Shown one piece after another: positions 38,827 to 46,667 of a stretch of 50,099 nt of DNA; the stretch's first letter is position 1, and every line of letters begins with the position of its first letter. Source of the stretch: an uncultured Prevotellaceae bacterium (GTDB taxonomy: Bacteria > Bacteroidota > Bacteroidia > Bacteroidales > Bacteroidaceae). The stretch lies in assembly GCA_902769705.1 (NCBI GenBank), contig CACXPX010000024.1:1-50099 (forward strand), read 5' to 3'. Under the pieces are notes generated by a model. That model searched no databases. It saw only the letters and a program-made list of their open reading frames with translations, and had not been told where the DNA came from. The position numbers and the translations under genes were made by a program.

Positions 38827-40503
38827 ATGAACAGCATTGTCCTGCATCCTCTGCCTCCAGACGCGCAACATTTGGAGCCTCCTTCCGAGATGAACAATCC
38901 GTTCTGCTACAAGCCTCATCCGCTTTGCTTGGCGGCTGCTGCTGACGTGATGCCGCTCATCAACGGCTTGCCATTGTCCAAAGACGAGGGGAAAATGTTC
39001 GGGGTGCTAGTTGTGGAGCCTCTGCATTCATCTGCCGACAAACGGCAACTGTTCTATTTGGCTGCCTATTCGGGACAAATCAACGGACGTGCAGACTGGC
39101 CTGGATTTGTGCCTGCCATCGTTGACTATTTGCAGCCCAACGGCTATTTCAAAACGCATGAAGCCGACATCAGCCGTCTGAACCACAGGATTGAGGAACT
39201 GAAAGAGAATCCAGAACGCTTGGCGGCATTGCAAGAACTCGAACATTTCAAGAAAGAAGCAGAGAAAAAGGTGGCCGACTATCGACTCAAAATCGCGGAA
39301 GCAAAGGCCGAACGCCAAAGAATCAGGGAAACACAAACGCTCACCGAAGAGCAAGAGGCGGCTCTTGTCAAGGAGAGCCAGTTTCAGAATGCCGAACTCA
39401 GACGTCTGCGGCAACAATACAAGGCCGACTTGGAAATGCTTTCCGCCAAAGTTGATTACTTTGAAAAGCCTATTCGGGAAATGAAACGCGAACGGCGTGA
39501 ACGCTCAGATGCCTTGCAACATTGGCTTTTCCAGCGTTTCGACCTACTCAACATTCATGGGGAAAGGCGCATGCTCACTGACATCTTCGCCCCAACATCA
39601 CAACGTGTACCACCATCGGGAGCAGGAGAGTGCTGTGCACCACGACTGTTGCAATACGCTTTCGAACATCAGCTGAAACCTCTCGCTATCGCAGAGTTCT
39701 GGCATGGTCCTTCACCGAAAGCCGAAATAAGACACTCTGGCCATTTCTATCCCGCTTGTCGAGGGAAATGTCTGCCGATCCTCACGTGGATGCTAAAGGG
39801 GCAATTCACAATTGACAATTCACAATTAACATCCAACCATCACAATACTCTCACCTCTAATACCTCCCCCCTTTGGGGGAGGAAGGAGGGGGCCATCATC
39901 TACGAAGACGATGACATCGTTGTTGTAGACAAGCCCGCCGGACTGCTTTCCGTGCCTGGCATCAGCGAGCATTATTCCGTCTATTCCATCATGCGCGAGC
40001 GCTATCCCGATGCAGATTCTCCGCTCATCGTGCACCGGCTCGACCAAGCCACCAGCGGATTGCTCGTCATCGCCAAGACAAAAGAGGCTCACTTCCAGCT
40101 TCAGCAGCAATTCTTGAGCCATCAAGTAAAAAAGAAATATGTGGCCATCCTCGAGAAAGAGCCTTCAATGGAGGAGGGCGCAGAAGGACTTGTTTCTCTC
40201 CCCATGCGCCCTGATGTGCTCAACCGTCCCTATCAAATCGTAGACCACGAACATGGTAAGACCGCCATCACAAAATATCAATATCTTGGCCACCGCCGCA
40301 TAGCCCTCTGGCCGCAGACAGGGCGCACCCATCAGCTGCGTGTTCATTGTGCACATGCCCAAGGTCTCAATGCGCCCATTCTGGGCGACGAGCTCTATGG
40401 AAGCCGCTCAGCCGACCGCCTTTACCTGCATGCAGTGTCCATTCTGTTCGCGCATCCCATCACGCAGCAGCCGCTCTTCTTCGAGTCCAAAGCGCCCTTC
40501 TGA
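38827..40503 (+). CDS. RluA-family pseudouridine synthase with long N-terminal coiled coil
   Basis: A 558-aa protein. Residues about 355-550 are the RluA catalytic domain: YEDDDIVVVDKPAGLLSVPG, catalytic Asp in VHRLDQATSGLLVIAK (about 402), and the GRTHQLRVHCAH motif. It turns uridine into pseudouridine in rRNA or tRNA. Residues about 30-320 are an extension known in the longer RluA forms of Bacteroidetes, with a highly charged coiled coil at about 120-235. The linker at about 320-355 (QFTIDNSQLT, then TSPLWGRKEGA) is not domain sequence: it is encoded by two dispersed repeats, so the gene has absorbed repeats without losing frame. Confidence 0.85.
   Translation: MNSIVLHPLPPDAQHLEPPSEMNNPFCYKPHPLCLAAAADVMPLINGLPLSKDEGKMFGVLVVEPLHSSADKRQLFYLAAYSGQINGRADWPGFVPAIVDYLQPNGYFKTHEADISRLNHRIEELKENPERLAALQELEHFKKEAEKKVADYRLKIAEAKAERQRIRETQTLTEEQEAALVKESQFQNAELRRLRQQYKADLEMLSAKVDYFEKPIREMKRERRERSDALQHWLFQRFDLLNIHGERRMLTDIFAPTSQRVPPSGAGECCAPRLLQYAFEHQLKPLAIAEFWHGPSPKAEIRHSGHFYPACRGKCLPILTWMLKGQFTIDNSQLTSNHHNTLTSNTSPLWGRKEGAIIYEDDDIVVVDKPAGLLSVPGISEHYSVYSIMRERYPDADSPLIVHRLDQATSGLLVIAKTKEAHFQLQQQFLSHQVKKKYVAILEKEPSMEEGAEGLVSLPMRPDVLNRPYQIVDHEHGKTAITKYQYLGHRRIALWPQTGRTHQLRVHCAHAQGLNAPILGDELYGSRSADRLYLHAVSILFAHPITQQPLFFESKAPF
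39793..39893 (+). repeat. Heptamer and palindromic repeats inside the RluA-type gene
   Basis: 39797-39825 contains TTGACAA/TTCACAA-type 7-bp units; 39862-39893 is CCTCCCCCC, loop, GGGGGAGG, then AAGGAGGGGG. Both families recur elsewhere in the window and here form an in-frame linker. Confidence 0.75.
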
Positions 40504-40546
40504 ACCCAGAAACGGCAATAGGTTGGCTACGCTGTTTTGAAAGATT

Positions 40547-42946
40547 CTACTTCATCTGATCCAGCAAGCGGGCGAGACCTTCGAGGTCGTGAGGATCAAC
40601 TTGTAGGTCGAGCAACTGGCCTTCGCGGTTAAAGAGCTTGTAGGTGGGCCATGCATGGACGTTCAGGTGGCGCTCGATGGCGTCCTGTTGCTCTTCGGGC
40701 AGATTGTAGTGCGCCACGTTAGGGCCACTGATGTTATACTCCTTGATTACATTCTCCCAAGCCGTTTGCGGACTGTGGTTGGCCAGATAGAGGAACTCGA
40801 TGTCATAGTCCTTCAGCCGCGCATACTCCTCCGTGGAGTGGCTGAGGGCCTCCTTGCAGGGACCGCACCATGTGCCCCAGATGTCGAGCAGCACGAACTT
40901 GCCCTTATAGGGCTCGATGATTTTCTTCAGCAGAGCCTCGCCCTCGGAGAGGTCCTTGAGGTCGTCCGACGACTTCAACACCAGTTTGTCAAACTCGCGG
41001 TTCTCGATAGCCAGATAGCGATCGTTCATCTTCTCCACCAACGCGATGCAGGTAGGATCTTTCACATACTGCTTCAACGTTTCGATGACATCGGGTGAGA
41101 CAGCCGTGCGGTTATGGTCAATCTGACTAAAGACCTTTCGCGACAGGAAAATATCCTTGATGAGCGGGTCAGCCTTCAGCGAATCGAGCATCCGGCTATG
41201 GTCTCTCAGCTCTGCCGTGAGGGCGAACCTGTTAAACACCTTTGTAGCCTTCGGGTTATTCAGTATCTTGTTCACCTTCTCAACCATGTCGGCGTTCTGG
41301 GCGTTCAGTTCTTCGGCCACTTTCTGCTTCTCCTCCGGAGTGGGGGCTTTCTCAACCTTTGCTGAGGCATCCAGAATCCATTCTTTCCATCGCGTGAGCA
41401 GTGCCAGTTCCTCATCGTTCGCGGCTATTTTGTCAAGATGGTCCAGTATGTTTATCGAGTAGGATGAAGGATACGAGCGGGCACAATCGTCGAGATAGTC
41501 GCGCAGGAAACCGCTCAGGTCGCGGTGGAGCGTGTAGGGCGCCTCCATCTTCGTCCAGAACGTGTCGTAGGCATACTGGCTGATGTTGGCAGGAAAACGG
41601 CCGTTGGGTGCACGGAATCGCGACTGTCCGAAGTCTCTGGCCTGCCGAGAGAATGTATTGCCCTTTCTGTATTTCTCAAAACGTGTGGAGAGCGTGGGGT
41701 GCGCCTCGCAGAGGGCGTCGATATAGGCATACTGCGCCTTCATCAGACTGTCTACCGAAACCATATACTTGTCTAAGTCCGCCTCAGTAAGCGTTGGCGG
41801 CACAGCATTATCCGGTTCCGGATGAAAGTATTCTATTCGTATCGATTGCCAGTCGAGCGGATACTTGAAGAGCTCGTTCTGCAGACGGCTGTCCTCGCCC
41901 ATGAACAGGCGGCGGCCCTCTTTGAAGTCATAGAGCATGAAGTAGGTCTTGCCGGGCTCCAGCATCGTGCGCACGAAGCTGCGCTCCCAGTCGCAGAAGA
42001 ATTCCGTACTGTTCAGCAGGGGAATCTTTACCGTGAATTTTCCCTGTTCGTCCAGGTCGGCATACACCGCCTTCTGATTGTCGGTGAAGATGTCCGTGTA
42101 ATTGAAATTGAAGGTCTTCTGGTTCTTGAAATGCTCAGGCATATCCTTGAGCCAGCCTGTGATGGTCACGGTGTCCTCCTTGTAGCCCGTATCCACAAAA
42201 CCGGTACGCGTGTCCTTCGTGGGGTAGTCGGGCAAGAATCGGGTGGTGATCATCGTGTAATTCACCTTCTTGTCGCCAATCTGCATCGTGCGCATGCCCT
42301 TCTTATTTTTGCCGATGGCCACCTTCAGCTCCTTGTTGCCGTTGCTGAGCACCATCTGGGCCTCGCCCGTCTTGGGATTTATATCGCGCTGCTTGTAAGT
42401 CCAGAACTTGCAATCGTAAATGGCGCAATCGTCGAGGAAAGCGATTTTCCAATCACCCTGTTCGTCTCGCCAATACGAAGGCAGCATCTGCTTCCAACGC
42501 TCCTCCACGGGCTTGATGCCTTTGATTTGGAAGGCACCCTGACCATCGCCCTCTATGAAGTCGAACACCTTGGTGCCCTTGGGCAGTGGCGGGAAGTGGA
42601 ACACCGCATCAGTTTTGTAGTCTTTGCCCGTCTGGAGCTGCTTGTCGAGCTCGATACCATCGGCCTTAATCACCGTGTAACGCTGGTCGCCCACCTTCAG
42701 ATAGGTGTCCTTCGCAAAGCGGAACCAATAGTCAGGATAGTCCGACCGCTGGTTCACGGTGATATACACCACCGTCTCGTCGGCCTTCAGTTCCACCTTC
42801 GTCACGTCCAGCGACAGATTGAAGTACCCGTCTCCATAACTGGTTCCAAACTCAGTCGTGGGTTGCTCCCACACAATCTCTTTTCCCTTGGCCTGCCCCG
42901 CCATACAGACGAGGGCGAGCAGAATAGCTGATAATAGTTTTTTCAT
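40547..42946 (-). CDS. Secreted TlpA-like thioredoxin-fold protein (paralogue 1)
   Basis: A 799-aa exported protein. The signal peptide MKKLLSAILLALVCMAGQAKG is almost identical to that of the adjacent paralogue, as is the following KEIVWEQPT. A beta-rich region and a long helical middle lead to a C-terminal thioredoxin domain (about 670-799): LLDIWGTWCGPCKEAL with the redox pair Cys-Gly-Pro-Cys, and the cis-Pro loop HAWPTYKLF. The family exchanges disulfides in the periplasm. The large N-terminal part has no recognised family. It follows paralogue 2 by 17 nt, so both form one operon. Confidence 0.82.
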   Translation of the reverse strand: MKKLLSAILLALVCMAGQAKGKEIVWEQPTTEFGTSYGDGYFNLSLDVTKVELKADETVVYITVNQRSDYPDYWFRFAKDTYLKVGDQRYTVIKADGIELDKQLQTGKDYKTDAVFHFPPLPKGTKVFDFIEGDGQGAFQIKGIKPVEERWKQMLPSYWRDEQGDWKIAFLDDCAIYDCKFWTYKQRDINPKTGEAQMVLSNGNKELKVAIGKNKKGMRTMQIGDKKVNYTMITTRFLPDYPTKDTRTGFVDTGYKEDTVTITGWLKDMPEHFKNQKTFNFNYTDIFTDNQKAVYADLDEQGKFTVKIPLLNSTEFFCDWERSFVRTMLEPGKTYFMLYDFKEGRRLFMGEDSRLQNELFKYPLDWQSIRIEYFHPEPDNAVPPTLTEADLDKYMVSVDSLMKAQYAYIDALCEAHPTLSTRFEKYRKGNTFSRQARDFGQSRFRAPNGRFPANISQYAYDTFWTKMEAPYTLHRDLSGFLRDYLDDCARSYPSSYSINILDHLDKIAANDEELALLTRWKEWILDASAKVEKAPTPEEKQKVAEELNAQNADMVEKVNKILNNPKATKVFNRFALTAELRDHSRMLDSLKADPLIKDIFLSRKVFSQIDHNRTAVSPDVIETLKQYVKDPTCIALVEKMNDRYLAIENREFDKLVLKSSDDLKDLSEGEALLKKIIEPYKGKFVLLDIWGTWCGPCKEALSHSTEEYARLKDYDIEFLYLANHSPQTAWENVIKEYNISGPNVAHYNLPEEQQDAIERHLNVHAWPTYKLFNREGQLLDLQVDPHDLEGLARLLDQMK

Positions 42947-42963
42947 GTACTTAGTTTATTTTT

Positions 42964-44841
42964 TTACCTATTCAATACTTTTTCCACTTCTTGCACAAAG
43001 ATGTCAAGACTCCGGAAACCAATCCTTTTGAAGGTCTGGTTGCCCTCTTCGTCGTAGATGGCGTAGGTGGGTATGCTCTCCGATTCATACTTGTCGAGAA
43101 TGTAGTTGTATTGCTCCATCGTCAGGTAGTAGTGGTCGCCATCGATGTCCTTAATCATCTCCTGCCATGTGGCGAGGGGCGATGTGGTGGAGGTGATATA
43201 GACAAACTGGATGTTTTCATCTTTAAGCGTAGCCTTCCAGGGCTTCATGGCTGCATGTCCAGCCCTGCAAGGTCCGCACCAGGTGGCCCAGATGTCGATG
43301 AGCACCACCTTGCCCTTGTAACGGTCGAGGATAGTCTGCAGGATGTTTTCAGGCGCTATATCATCCAGCTCCTTAATGGAGACGTTTTTCTCACCAGCCA
43401 GTTGCCGGGCGATGCGCTCCTCTTCGGCCTGATACTCACGATAGACGTTCTTGCAATCCTCGTTCTCCATCCCATCGAGCGTGGATTTGATCAGGAGTTC
43501 GTGGGTTTCGGTACGCATAACGAATACCAAAGCACGAAGGTCTGCGTTGTAGGCATTCTTCTCCCTTGCAAACCGGTCATAGGAGGCCCCGCTCCCCCAG
43601 AAGGAAAGGGCGCAGGGCGAGGCCGGTTCGTTCAGATACTTATATGTGTAGTTGCGTTCCTCCTCCGAAAGCGTCAGCAGGTCCTTGTTCTTCTCCATGT
43701 TTTCATAAATCTTCTCCTGAGACATGACCACCTTTCCGTCCTCGCCCACATAATAGTTGCTTAATTTGAAATCGAACTGGCGTGTCCATACCACGAAGTC
43801 TTCTTCTGCCTTCATACACATCAAGTCTTTGGCAGCCCTGGTGCATTTAAGTTTGTTGATGGCAGCCACGCGCTGGTCGAAGATATCCTGCAGACATTGC
43901 AGGCGCTCCTCCTTCGTGTTGCACTCCTTCACCTTCATGAATATCTCCTCGTCATTACCTACGAAATCATAGGCTTCGCTGGTTGTCTTCGCATTCACCA
44001 GGTCCATGTTGGTCTTGGCCATATAGCCTTTGAAGGCCACAAACGGCTTGTTGTCGCTGCACATCTTCATCAGTATCTCCGTCTCCTGTCCCGGACCGAT
44101 GACGATGTTGCCGAAAGCCAATCCATAGGCGCCAACCCTCACCTCGCGCGTCAGCCACAGGGGAACCTCCACCTTCAACGTGCCATCGTCGGCAAAGCGG
44201 AAAGTCCTGTCAAAGCGTTCCCTCGTGCCTATCGGTGTGAAGCCGCCCACAAAGAATTCCACATCCATGCCCTTCTTGTAGCCCAGCAACTTCACCTTGA
44301 TGGTGGCCACACCTTTATTAATCTTAGCCGCAGGCAGCGTCTCGTCCTGCGCATACTTCACGTTCTTCCACTCGGCAGGAATCTCCACCTTCTTCTTCGC
44401 CTTCGAGTCGCTGATGTTGAAGAAGCGGAAGGCACCGTCAAAGTCGCCCTCCGAGAAGTCCATCTCCTTCGTGTCCAGAGGCACAGGCTTGAAGTGGAGC
44501 GCCAGATGGGCCATACCGCTTTCAGGCATCCAGAACAGCGAGTCGGGCTGCAGGTCTGCCTCCTTCTCGTTGGTCTTTGCGCCACCCGTAAAGGCATACT
44601 TCTTGCCGTCGGGCGTCTGCACAAACGACTCCTTTGCAAAGCGAATCCAGCTGCCCGGGTTGTAAATAGCCGTGACGTGCAACACCGTCTCCGCCTCCTT
44701 CAGCTCCACCTTAGTGATGAAGAACGTGGAGTTACTTGCTCCCATGAATGCCGTGGGCTGCTCCCACACAATCTCTTTTCCCTTGGCCTGCCCCACCAAT
44801 GCAACGAGGGCAAGCAGAATAGCTGATAATAGTTTCTTCAT
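42964..44841 (-). CDS. Secreted TlpA-like thioredoxin-fold protein (paralogue 2)
   Basis: A 625-aa exported protein with signal peptide MKKLLSAILLALVALVGQAKG and the same KEIVWEQPT start as paralogue 1. The C-terminal thioredoxin domain (about 500-625) has LIDIWATWCGPCRAGH and the cis-Pro loop SIPTYAIYDEEG. I chose the ATG at 44841: upstream in-frame sequence would run through the promoter at 44886-44917. The pair arose by tandem duplication of at least the N-terminus, then diverged. It is the first gene of the operon. Confidence 0.82.
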   Translation of the reverse strand: MKKLLSAILLALVALVGQAKGKEIVWEQPTAFMGASNSTFFITKVELKEAETVLHVTAIYNPGSWIRFAKESFVQTPDGKKYAFTGGAKTNEKEADLQPDSLFWMPESGMAHLALHFKPVPLDTKEMDFSEGDFDGAFRFFNISDSKAKKKVEIPAEWKNVKYAQDETLPAAKINKGVATIKVKLLGYKKGMDVEFFVGGFTPIGTRERFDRTFRFADDGTLKVEVPLWLTREVRVGAYGLAFGNIVIGPGQETEILMKMCSDNKPFVAFKGYMAKTNMDLVNAKTTSEAYDFVGNDEEIFMKVKECNTKEERLQCLQDIFDQRVAAINKLKCTRAAKDLMCMKAEEDFVVWTRQFDFKLSNYYVGEDGKVVMSQEKIYENMEKNKDLLTLSEEERNYTYKYLNEPASPCALSFWGSGASYDRFAREKNAYNADLRALVFVMRTETHELLIKSTLDGMENEDCKNVYREYQAEEERIARQLAGEKNVSIKELDDIAPENILQTILDRYKGKVVLIDIWATWCGPCRAGHAAMKPWKATLKDENIQFVYITSTTSPLATWQEMIKDIDGDHYYLTMEQYNYILDKYESESIPTYAIYDEEGNQTFKRIGFRSLDIFVQEVEKVLNR

Positions 44842-44885
44842 GTCTATATTGTCCTTTCCTTTATACAGGATCTCAAAATCAGTTG

Positions 44886-44917
44886 CGAAGATACATAAAT
44901 TTTTCCATATCTCCAAA
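44886..44917 (-). promoter_or_regulatory. Promoter of the TlpA-like pair
   Basis: On the minus strand TTTG (44917-44914), 20 bp, TATCTTCG (44893-44886), 45 nt before the start. Confidence 0.65.
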
Positions 44918-44964
44918 TTATATCCCATAATCCCTTATCTCATGTCTGTATATTTACAAAAAGA

Positions 44965-44991
44965 ACCACCAAACTCGCGCGAGTCGGTGGT
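44965..44991 (-). terminator. Strong hairpin after the secreted unknown gene
   Basis: ACCACC (44965-44970) pairs with GGTGGT (44986-44991) and encloses the palindrome ACTCGCGCGAGT (44973-44984). On the minus strand TCTTTTTG follows. It lies about 180 nt beyond the gene ending at 45174; the sequence between holds no gene I can support. Confidence 0.6.
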
Positions 44992-45173
44992 CCCCGTTTT
45001 GTTTCATCCCCCGTGTCCTGTAAACTCATCCATCCGTGGCCGCCAAAGCCGCGGATTTTTCATTTTCTGCGCCAATTCTATCAGACATTTCAAAAACGGG
45101 ATACACTGCGTCCCGAATTGACATGGTCGCATTATCGATGCCTGACAACTCTTAGATTAGTGGGGTGATAGAT

Positions 45174-45998
45174 TCAATCTTTATTATCTTTGATGCTCTT
45201 TAACTCCTCCTCGGAAACAACACTCATAGCCATCGTTTCCTTGTCAATTTTGATATAACCATCCTGTTGGTCTGTCTCGAATCGCAAACTTTTTAACACC
45301 TTATTGCTAATGGGGACAAACCAAGATACATCAGTTTCCAAGCCGACAGTATATTTTTCCAATGTACTTGTACCCAAGGCATTGATATATTTGACATTTT
45401 CATCTAATGGGTTGCACGATGAAATTCGGAAATGGCATTCCTCATCTTTCAAGAGAGGCAAACGCACCTCACAGTTTGGCAAAACGAACCAAACCAAGCC
45501 CCTGTCCATGTCTGTTACCAGCATTTCTTTTGAGGAATTATTTCTAACAACGAGGTCAAGCAACAATGTCTTCAATTCTTCTGCCTGTGCTTTTGCATCA
45601 GCTGATGCAGCTAGAGAGGCATTAGTATTCTCTCTTGCATTCACATAGTTCTGCATTGCCCAGCCTTTGTTGTAGCCATTGTTCATCTGGCTTTGTGCCA
45701 TGCCTTCTGAAGCAGAAGATAGGGCAGCGGCAACCATAGCCCAGCCTGCAGAACTTTTGGCTCTCTTAATGTCACGTACCAAGTCTTGCGAAACTACTTG
45801 TTGAGCCAAGGTGCATGTTATTAGACCATCTTTAGATGACATCATAAGCGAATGCGCCTTGTTTGTCAAGGAATCCACCTCGCCATCCTCTATCAATAGA
45901 AGACGATTGTCATACGTTGGTATATAAGTTGTCTTTGCCTGAATGTTGATGAAAAAGAGACAAACAAAAATAGCCAATAAACAATTACATTTTCCCAT
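45174..45998 (-). CDS. Unknown secreted protein, 274 aa
   Basis: I do not recognise a family. The first 22 residues are a signal peptide (KCNCLLAIFVCLFFINIQA). A helical, Ala/Asn-rich middle (GWAMVAAALSSASEGMAQSQMNNGYNKGWAMQNYVNARENTNASLAASADAKAQ, in pieces) is followed by a beta-rich C-terminal half with two cysteines (PNCEVRL, SSCNPL). It has its own promoter and a strong terminator-like hairpin downstream. It probably acts in the periplasm or at the surface. Confidence 0.65.
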   Translation of the reverse strand: MGKCNCLLAIFVCLFFINIQAKTTYIPTYDNRLLLIEDGEVDSLTNKAHSLMMSSKDGLITCTLAQQVVSQDLVRDIKRAKSSAGWAMVAAALSSASEGMAQSQMNNGYNKGWAMQNYVNARENTNASLAASADAKAQAEELKTLLLDLVVRNNSSKEMLVTDMDRGLVWFVLPNCEVRLPLLKDEECHFRISSCNPLDENVKYINALGTSTLEKYTVGLETDVSWFVPISNKVLKSLRFETDQQDGYIKIDKETMAMSVVSEEELKSIKDNKD

Positions 45999-46042
45999 AA
46001 ATAATATATTTTGTCATGGTTTAATAGATGTTTTTATCGTTG

Positions 46043-46074
46043 CAAAAATAGGAGATTTTGATGATATATCCAAA
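46043..46074 (-). promoter_or_regulatory. Promoter of the secreted unknown gene
   Basis: On the minus strand TTTG (46074-46071), 20 bp, TATTTTTG (46050-46043), 45 nt before the start codon. Confidence 0.65.
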
Positions 46075-46106
46075 TAAACCATCTGTTTTTTGCGTAATCG
46101 CTTGAA

Positions 46107-46145
46107 AAACAAATCCGATGAAGTCAGTGCCCCATCGGATTGTTT
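46107..46145 (-). terminator. Terminator after the DUF5675 gene
   Basis: AAACAAATCCGATG (46107-46120) pairs with CATCGGATTGTTT (46133-46145). It ends the minus-strand transcript coming from 49914. Between it and the gene is a palindromic GGGGAGG-type repeat (46156-46186). Confidence 0.7.
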
Positions 46146-46190
46146 AAAGAGTTGAGCCTCCCCCTTCGGGGGGGATAAGAGGGGGGCTAT

Positions 46191-46658
46191 TCAATTGTCA
46201 ATTATCGTAATCCACACCGCTTCGCCTTTCTCCTTCGCCTCCACAATCTTCTCCTTCAGTCGTTTGAGCCAGAGGCGGGAGTTCAGCACCTTGCCTATCA
46301 CTCTGTTCTCGCCCACCAGAATGCACCCTTGCGTGTCCTTCGCAGTATTTCCAGCATGAATCCTGATGCCTTTAAACATCGGCACACCGAGTAGAATGGG
46401 CAACCATTGCTTGAACTTCGGCGAGTAACTAATCACCACCGCATAGCGACCTTCGGGAATCGCAAACGGCTTCAGGCTCTCACACTTCATGAGCGACCGC
46501 AATACCTTTTCCATCGAAACAGAGGTCTTCATTTCCAAACAAGGAGGTTCAAGAGTGTTGCAGAGATACTCCTTCTTCTCTATGTTCTCTGGACTCAAAT
46601 AGAGTCTCCCTATTGTGTACCCATTGCGTTTCGCAATTCTTTTTAATAACATTTCCAT
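46191..46658 (-). CDS. DUF5675-family protein
   Basis: A 155-aa protein with the DUF5675 pattern: an N-terminal strand IGRLYL, the CNTLEPP turn, IPEGRYAVVISYSPKF, and the conserved IRIHAGNTAKDTQGCILVG block (His and Cys spaced as in a hydrolase-like site). No signal peptide. The family occurs in phages and in Bacteroidales cassettes next to VirE/DUF3987 genes, where a peptidoglycan amidase is often found. Function is not established; the His...Cys arrangement recalls L,D-transpeptidases only loosely. Confidence 0.75.
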   Translation of the reverse strand: MEMLLKRIAKRNGYTIGRLYLSPENIEKKEYLCNTLEPPCLEMKTSVSMEKVLRSLMKCESLKPFAIPEGRYAVVISYSPKFKQWLPILLGVPMFKGIRIHAGNTAKDTQGCILVGENRVIGKVLNSRLWLKRLKEKIVEAKEKGEAVWITIIDN

Positions 46659-46667
46659 AATTCCAAA

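Noticed and set aside
41822-42931. Long plus-strand frame across the TlpA-like gene
   Set aside because: Antisense shadow of a secreted protein with clear signal peptide and CGPC motif; no recognisable domain on the plus strand.
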